DNA of 64,000 nucleotides, taken from positions 30,408,070 to 30,472,069 of the forward strand of contig NC_082698.1 of NCBI RefSeq assembly GCF_949987515.2, in the 5' to 3' direction. Both the position numbers and the translations under genes were made by a program. Origin of the DNA: Delphinus delphis. Its lineage: Eukaryota > Chordata > Mammalia > Artiodactyla > Delphinidae. The notes beneath the pieces are model-generated. The model was not told the DNA's origin, did not search any database, and was given only the letters and a program-made list of their open reading frames with translations. Below are positions 57,913 to 64,000 of this stretch, in pieces. Numbering within the stretch: position 1 is the stretch's first letter; every line of letters starts with the position of its first letter.

Positions 57913-59204
57913 GGAAGAGAAAAATGCCGGGGGCCCCGCACACGTTTGAAGGAATGGCAGCCCCAAGAGCAGGGCGGACAGATCTGCTTGTCCTCGGGAG
58001 AGATTGTGTAAGTCTGGAGAAAGGAGGGGTACGCTGAGTGCGTTCTGCACGGCTGTGCAGGGTGACACCGCTTACTGTGTAATTATGGAACAGGTCGCAT
58101 AAAAATGAAAATATGGGTCCAGGTGGCAGACCTTCCATACCGTTGAGAGGCAGAGCTAATGAACTTGACAAATCACTGATAATTAATTTTCTAAAGCCAG
58201 AGGAGACCGGGGAGCGATGAACAGGTCTACAGAAGGAGAGAATGCAGAGTAGGGCCACTGTCAGTCGGGAGAAAGGTGTGAGATGCTGGCACTCCCAGGC
58301 CAGTGAGACGGATCTTGATGTCTTGTAGTCATGGAGGGAGAAGACTTACAGGTAATACAATCATAGTTACTATAATATTGGCCAACTTTGATGGAGCCCT
58401 TCTACAAGCCAGGGATGGTGTTAAGCATTTTGTCCGGATCAGCTCTCCTTTCGGATGGGCAGCTCCCCACACTGGGTGGAGATGGGAGGTGGGGAGGGAG
58501 GACCAGCATCCAGTGGCTGATGGGAGCCTTTATCTTAGCATCATGGAGCAACGAAGCAAAACAGTGATACTAGTTCATATTTATGGAGCACTTGCTGTGC
58601 GCCAAGCACTCTCTAGGTGTTGCTGCCATAGAATCACAAACTCCCCAGGCAGGAGGCACTTGCCCCATGCTCTTAGCAGGATGCAAAGCCTGGGAAAACT
58701 CAGTACCAGGGAAGGGCTGTACCTCCATTCAGAGCCGCCTACTGGACCCAGTGTGAAGCACAAAGCGTTGGGGTCAGGAAGCCTGGATTTTGGCTCCAGT
58801 CCCTGCACCTGCTCAGGTTTTCATTTTTCTTTCACTATAAAATGTAGGTGGTGGATTTGAATCAGCAGGCCACAAATTTTACAGGCAACAGCTTGTTTAT
58901 TAAAAATAAATCTCACATGAAACTCTGTGATATAAAAAGGCGCTTGTGGGGAGGGTAGGGGGCCCCATCCACTTGCTCAGTGCTTCTTGGACTCAGGCCT
59001 GCCTCCAAAGCCGTGTGGGATACACCTGGACTGCCACTGACGATCTAGGGCTTCCTCAGCTCTAATCATCAGCGATTCTGTGACTCCAACACTCCCTCCC
59101 CCAAAAGATCACGTTGACGATTGCAGGGAGGGGGAGGGGAGAGAGGAGGGTATGGGGAGCTGTATGTGCTAGCAGGGGGCCTAGCACACTGTCCTCACTT
59201 GCCT

Positions 59205-59405
59205 AACCCTAGGCTGGAGTCTGGCTTTGTATTTGCTCGCTGTGCAATCCTCGGCAGCCAGCTTAAACTCTCTGGGCCTCGTTTTGCGCAGTTGTACAGT
59301 GGAGATAAAGCTTCACCAGGTTGGTGTAGGTGTTAAATGTCATAATGTGTAAAGCTCTGAGCTTCATGCATGGTGCCTAGTAAGCGATCAACTGATAAAT
59401 GATTG
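59205..59405 (+). repeat. MIR, sense
   Basis: ctggagtctggctttgtatt, caatcctcggcagccagctt, gggcctcgttttgcgcag and taaagctctgagcttcatg. Confidence 0.75.
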
Positions 59406-60439
59406 TTAAATGTATATGTACTTCTGTATATATATAATTAAGAAATGTTTTTTTACTTTTAAGACTGTATGAGGAAGGTTTGAAGCGAAGAAGATGTAAC
59501 AGTGTGCCAGCTCTGGGCCAGGTGGGAACACACGACGGATCTGACTGATGGGGCTGAAATGTTTGGGTCCCTTTGTCTTTCTGGCTGGCTGCCAGCACAG
59601 AGCCGGTGTCAGCCATACCCCTCCCAGCTGCCGCTGGGCCACCTCCCGCCTGTCCTCTGGGGGTCAGATGACAAAGGCGGGAAGGAGGGGTGAACCCAAG
59701 GCGCCATCTCCAAGTCCTCCCGGACACTGCTGGTGACCTCTGTGCCGCCCACCACGCACCACCTTCTGTTCACGGCCCGTCAGCCGGCTTTCTCCCTGAC
59801 TGCGCTCGGATTTGAGCCTTTGTCAATTCATGTTTCCAGATTAATTAGTGAGGCCCCGTGTCAGATGCTAACTGAAACCCAGATGTCGGCTTGGTTCCTC
59901 TCATCAAATCATTTTGTACCAGTAATTGAAGAACACAAGAGGCAGTAGTTAAGTTGTCCAGGAAGGCTCGCTTTCCTCCCTCCCGTTTCCATTAGAAGAT
60001 AAATAGACACCCTCCCCCAACTCCACCTCAAAGGATCATGGAAAGGGGATTTGCCTGCCGTCTTGTGTAGTAATAAAGATGGTGATGAGCTGACACCCCG
60101 ACCTTCACGTTGAAGGTGGGGTTCCCCAGAGAAGTTTCCTGAGGGTTTACAAGGTGGGAGAGGCAGCAGGGAAGGGAAATGCTTTTTAATTTTAGCTTTA
60201 GCCAGAAACCCTTTGCTAGCTTAGGAAACTGGCCCTCTAGGAGAACAAATGTGAGTCTAGCAGAGTGCCTGCCCAGAACGGTCCTCAGTGAGTACTGCTG
60301 TTGTGTGTGTGGACCCCTCCAGCCTCTGGGTGGTCCTGTGCCTGTCTGGGTGAAACAGGCAGGTCAGAGCAGAGACTTATTTTCATTTCTCTCTAAGTCA
60401 TATGCTGTCAGTGTGTGTGAATACTTTTTTTTTTAAAGC

Positions 60440-60660
60440 CATCATTTATTGAGCACTTACTATATCCCAGTCACCATGGTAACACCTTACCTGTATTATC
60501 TCATTTAATCCTCACAGCAACCCTATGAGGTGAGAATTTTTTCAACCCCCATTTTTCCGATGAGGAAACTGGCTCAGAGGGGTTAAGTAACTTGTCAAGG
60601 TTACACAGCTAGTGTGCCACAGAGCTGGGGTTTGAATCATTAAGCACGTTGCTTCTTGTC
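60440..60660 (-). repeat. MIR, nearly full length
   Basis: ttattgagcacttactatat, atctcatttaatcctcacag, aaccctatgaggtgagaa and cttgtcaaggttacacagct. Confidence 0.94.
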
Positions 60661-60969
60661 TGTTAAAGTTGTAGGAAAGACTAGCCAGCTTTTCTTCTTC
60701 CTTAAGAAACGTATGTTATCCTGGGCAGACAGGATGAGCACAGGTTGTGGTTACATCCTTGCCTTTCTTGGTTGAGTGTCAAAACCCACAGTGACCATTT
60801 TGGAGCCAGAGGAGCACGTTGATGGATGACATGAATGCTGATCTTTTGTTAGCTTGGGCTGGAGTTTGAAGTGTGTCCCACAGGCTGAAGAAAGCCCTTG
60901 AGAGCTGGGAGCTTGCTTGGAGTCAGGAAGGCTCCGGGGTCTTTGGGAAGCTGATGGACATTCCAAAAA

Positions 60970-61138
60970 TGAAGGTTCAGACCCATCTCACTCAGCCTGT
61001 GATCTTGGACTGTTTATGTCGCCTCTTTGAGCCTCCATTTCCCCATCAGCAAAATGAGCCTTAAACCTTCTTACACCATGGGGACTTGTGAAGCTGCATT
61101 GGGTATTGTGTGATATGCAGGCCCTCAGGAAATGTTAG
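60970..61138 (+). repeat. MIR, sense
   Basis: ctgtgatcttggactgttta, gagcctccatttccccatca and gcaaaatgagcc. Confidence 0.75.
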
Positions 61139-61239
61139 ATTACCACATGGGCCCAGATACCTCAAAACTTCTAGATGTCATAAAGCAGCATCTTTAAATA
61201 TTACATGCAAGGGCTTGAGATAGCCATTTTCAAATTAGA

Positions 61240-61350
61240 GACGGAAAACTGCTTGTTAAAAATGTGGATCTCAGAGCCCTTCCCCAGACATTCTAGTTTA
61301 GAATCTGAGGCTGGAACCAGAAATCTGCACTTCGACAGACACGCCTGGGG
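61240..61350 (+). mobile_element. MER5A-like remnant
   Basis: ctgcttgttaaaaatgtgga, gaaccagaaatctgcacttc and cacgcctgggggttctg. Confidence 0.7.
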
Positions 61351-61508
61351 GTTCTGAAATATATTCATAGAACTTTCAAATGTCAGCGCCAGCAGTGACC
61401 TCAGAGAACTTTTAGGCTCCCTACCTTCATTTTATAGAGAAGGAGAAGGTTAGGTTGCAGCTTGGAAATGAGTTGCCTTCAAGGAGGGCTGAGAAGGGAC
61501 CTCCGTTC

Positions 61509-61632
61509 TTTTTTTTTTTTTTTGGCCGTGCTGCATGGCATGGGGATCTTTGTCCCCCAACCAGGGATCGAACCCGTGCCCCCTCCATTGGAAGTGTGGC
61601 ATCTCAACCACTGGACCGCCAGAGAAGTCCCG
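61509..61632 (-). mobile_element. CHR-related SINE, truncated, antisense
   Basis: T15 tail, ggccgtgctgcatggcatg, accagggatcgaacccg, ending ccgccagagaagtcccg. Only about 120 bp. Confidence 0.88.
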
Positions 61633-62020
61633 TACTCTGATTTTTTTAAATAGTTGCTGTTAACTGAGGGGTGATCTGCATGTGGGTGATATGGCCAAGG
61701 ACGCATGGCCTTTTTCAGATTCAGCAACGTAGGAGGTTTATATACTTCTCAAGTTCTATCCCTCCAATTTAGGTACCCTGTAATGAGGTGGCAGGAGGGT
61801 GCTGTGGACCCTTGAGGGTTAAGTTACTGGAAATCCACAGTCTCATGGATTTATACCTTGACTAGTCACAATCTTTTTTTTTTTGAATACAAAGATAAAT
61901 AGTTTTATTAAACTAGCTAAATGCAAGCAAACATCACTCAAAATTGAAGTGGAAAGTATGTTCGGAGCAAATTTTATAAGCAAATAAATTATTAGAAGCA
62001 GTAAATTGTTTTTCCTTATG

Positions 62021-62232
62021 TTTTTTTTTTTTTTTTTTTTGTGGTACACGGGCCTCTCACTGTTGTGGCCTCTCCCATTGCAGAGCACAGGCTCCGGACA
62101 CGCAGGCTCAGCGGCCATGGCTCACGGGCCCAGCCGCTCCGCGGCATGTGGGATCTTCCCGGACCAGGGCACAAACCCTTGTCCCCTGCATCGGCAGGCG
62201 GACTCTCAACCACTGCACCACCAGGGAAGCCC
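62021..62232 (-). mobile_element. CHR SINE, short form, with short TSD
   Basis: T20 tail, gtggtacacgggcctctcac, to caccaccagggaagccc. Flanks tccttatg at 62013-62020 and 62233-62240 match. Confidence 0.95.
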
Positions 62233-62554
62233 TCCTTATGATTTTTAAGTAGATATTGTCTCTAGGTTCTTTTCTCCCAGTATTTGGTGCTTTTTTATTT
62301 TACCTGCTTAATTTTTTGCACACCCCACTCATGTGCTTTATTCTCAGGTCTTCCAGAGTATGGTTCCTGATGCCAGAGCCTCTTTAGCTTTTCTTCACAT
62401 CAGGCGTCTTTCTTTCAAGTCTGTCTCTCAGAAGCACAGAGATAAAATTGCTTTTATGTGTGTGTTTCTGATTCCATCTCCATCTTGTCTGTAAAGCAAG
62501 GTATTGGCATATTTTTGCTACCCACTCTAAATAGGGATGGGAGGGCGAGAGAGA

Positions 62555-62700
62555 AGAGCAGCACGTTATTGGGTTCTGACTGTGGCCCAAGTTCCAAGCC
62601 ATGTGCTGTCATGTTACCTTGTGACAATGCGGGGCAGAGTGTGTTGTCATTTTACAGACAGGTAATAAGCTGGGGGCGAGCAGTGAGTCCCAGATCTCTG
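62555..62700 (-). repeat. Possible MIR fragment
   Basis: gacaatgcggggcagagtg, gtcattttacagacagg and taataagctggg. Weak. Confidence 0.35.
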
Positions 62701-63369
62701 GTTCCAGAGGCCACCATCCTCTTGGCTTAGGTCACAGAGGGGCCGTGGGCTGCCAGATGCTCCTCCTACCTTTCCGCTACAGAGGAGGCCCAGATGCCCT
62801 GGGGCGGGGCTTGGGCCTGGTGGTGGGCCCTTGGCAGGCAGACACCTGCCTCCCCCTCTTTTTGCAGCTCCCAGCTCTCCCCCCAACCCAGCCTGCACCG
62901 GCGAGGAGGCAGGAACACCTGGGCCCCTCTCCCTGGGGAGTCCGGCTGCTACCGCAGCTGCTCCGCTGGCATTCTTGAGAGTGTTAATTGAGTGGGGCGC
63001 CCAGCCCCTGGCCCCATTGTCTCCAGAAATGAGCTAGGCCAGGGAGAGAGACGTCATTGCCACCAAGCATAAGGGAACGAGGACAGGCTTCTGGTCAGCG
63101 GTACTGGGGAGAGGGTCCAGGAGGCCAGGCCAGGCTTGTGGGCTGTGGGTGCCCCATTGTCCATGGTCTCCTCTCTCCCAGGTGGGTAAGGTGGGAAAAG
63201 GGTGTTAACCCCAGGCCTCAGGACCCCTCATGGGAAGGAGGAACCTGGAAGCTTGTAGTGGGTTTTCAGTAGTTCAGGAAGGTGGTCCCCTCTGGTGGTG
63301 GGGGGAGGGGGGGAAGAGGTGGTGTGGTGTGGTGATGAATTATTATTTCTCCCTCCCCCGCCCCCTTCT

Positions 63370-63595
63370 AGTTCATCAACATTATCATCATTGAACACTA
63401 TTACTTAGTACCTGCCCTGACCCAGGCCACCCAATGATTCTCTATACATTATTTCATTGTATTCTTTCAGCAGTCCTGTGAGGTGTGTTTTGTTGATTTT
63501 CCTTTCACATTAAAGCTCAGAGATGTCAGGCAACTTGCCCAAGGTCACACAGCAGGCAAATTGACATAGCCAATGCCTCTTGTATTCTGCCTCAC
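63370..63595 (-). repeat. MIR
   Basis: attacttagtacctgccc, cagcagtcctgtgaggtgtg, cttgcccaaggtcacacag and gtattctgcctcac. Confidence 0.88.
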
Positions 63596-64000
63596 AAGGT
63601 CAGAGGAGTGGGAAGAGTATATGTTTCCTTAGTTTTCAAAAGACTTGGAATCTGACACAGGCTGCCTCTCTGAGCCTTGGCTCCTTAGAAGGAAGGGCAG
63701 TGAAATGCTGTTTCCACAGCACCATGAGAGGCGGGGTTGGATTTCTGGGGGGAAAAGCACACCCAGGCACCCAGTGATGGGGCTCGTTTATTGGCCCTCC
63801 CCTCAGCAGTGACCTCCACATTCACAGAAGGATGGGGGAGACTCGGGTCAGGATTCCCAAGGTCTTCCCGGTCTGGGACTGGGGTTCCGGGGGCCAGCAG
63901 GGGAGCTGAGGCTGCTGAGGAAACCTTCCCGGGAACACAGTGCCAGGCTCCACACTCCTCGCCTTGAGAGAAAGTTTGCCAAACCCGTGAGCACCCGGCA

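Larger units (their letters stand above)
1..64000 (+). other. SLIT1: SLIT1 gene body, internal part (introns 1-4, exons 2-4)
   Basis: The whole window lies within one transcription unit read on the + strand, defined by three consecutive LRR exons with matching phase. Slit proteins are large secreted ligands (four LRR domains, EGF repeats, a laminin-G domain, a cysteine knot) that bind Robo receptors and repel axons. SLIT1 is mainly neuronal. Only the first three repeats of the first LRR domain are encoded here. The signal peptide and N-terminal cysteine cap (exon 1) must lie upstream, and the fourth repeat onward downstream. Exon numbers 2-4 assume the standard vertebrate Slit layout and are inferred. 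No promoter, first exon or polyadenylation site of the gene is present. Confidence 0.9.
23129..64000 (+). other. SLIT1: SLIT1 long intron (probably intron 4), at least 40.87 kb, runs off window
   Basis: Starts with GTGAGTAACG; no acceptor or exon was found before the window end. About 40% is recognisable repeat, listed separately. I recognise nothing in these longer stretches: 23129-23650, 24010-25085, 25745-26280, 26390-26930, 28085-28370, 28615-29580 (apart from T28 at 29259-29286), 30870-32185, 32450-33290, 33500-33925, 36735-39560, 39750-41530, 41965-42560, 42705-43605, 43840-45260, 45940-46990, 47205-48080, 48470-48835, 49365-50055, 50290-51330, 51445-52050, 52175-52460, 54830-55330, 55990-56110, 56335-56680, 57915-59200, 59405-60440, 60660-60970, 61355-61505, 61635-62010, 62240-63370 and 63600-64000. 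Several of these are candidate enhancers (see findings). Confidence 0.85.

Noticed and set aside
58303..58860. 185-codon frame on the plus strand
   Set aside because: No recognisable domain; includes MIR-like phrases (acttgctgtgcgccaagcac).
23129..64000. Search for the next LRR exon (DLSENAIQ-type) and for a miR-218-type intronic hairpin
   Set aside because: Neither was found. The miR-218 genes are known from SLIT2 and SLIT3 introns, and the mature-sequence core was not seen here.
1..64000. CRISPR arrays, bacterial operons, phage or plasmid features
   Set aside because: The window is vertebrate intron; no regularly spaced direct repeats or prokaryotic gene structure.

Overview
This window is vertebrate nuclear DNA from inside one gene, almost certainly from a whale or dolphin. 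The only coding sequence I can support is three 72-bp exons on the + strand (14488-14559, 16803-16874, 23057-23128). Each encodes one 24-residue leucine-rich repeat (LRR) and is bounded by AG/GT splice sites with phase-2 introns. Read in order, they give the first three LRRs of a Slit axon-guidance protein. Residues that differ between paralogues ([39 protein letters not shown]) point to SLIT1 rather than SLIT2 or SLIT3. The organism call rests on repeats: at least 15 copies of the tRNA-derived CHR SINE (a short form of about 200 bp and a long form of about 300 bp, several with perfect target-site duplications), and no recognisable BovB/Bov-tA (ruminant), PRE-1 (pig), Alu or B1/B2. That fits Cetacea, with hippo as the alternative.

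Layout: 1-14487 is the end of an intron (probably intron 1); 14560-16802 and 16875-23056 are the next two introns; 23129-64000 is the start of a very long intron that runs off the window, because the next LRR exon is not found. About half of the sequence is recognisable repeat: CHR SINEs, old and younger L1 fragments (one with an ORF2 remnant), many MIR and a few L2 and L3/CR1 copies, two MaLR-type LTRs, one other LTR-like block, MER5A-like and Tigger/MER2-like DNA transposon remnants, and several microsatellites. No complete protein-coding gene, RNA gene, CRISPR array or functional mobile element is present. The remaining ORFs are chance or repeat-derived.

The exons would be joined in the SLIT1 mRNA, whose secreted product binds Robo receptors through its LRR domains. 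The rest is intron, where the value lies in possible regulatory elements and in the mutational record. The most interesting observations are: (1) a 1.2-kb block holding three same-orientation SINEs, flanked as a unit by an exact 11-bp duplication, which suggests SINE-SINE recombination or insertion of a composite unit; (2) an L1 tail that appears to carry a 3' transduction with its own AATAAA and poly(A); (3) a perfect match to the CTCF core in the long intron; (4) a short CpG-dense segment with a GC box in the third intron; (5) several repeat-free, ATTA-rich segments that look like conserved enhancers. I did not find an undescribed biological system, and I do not claim one.
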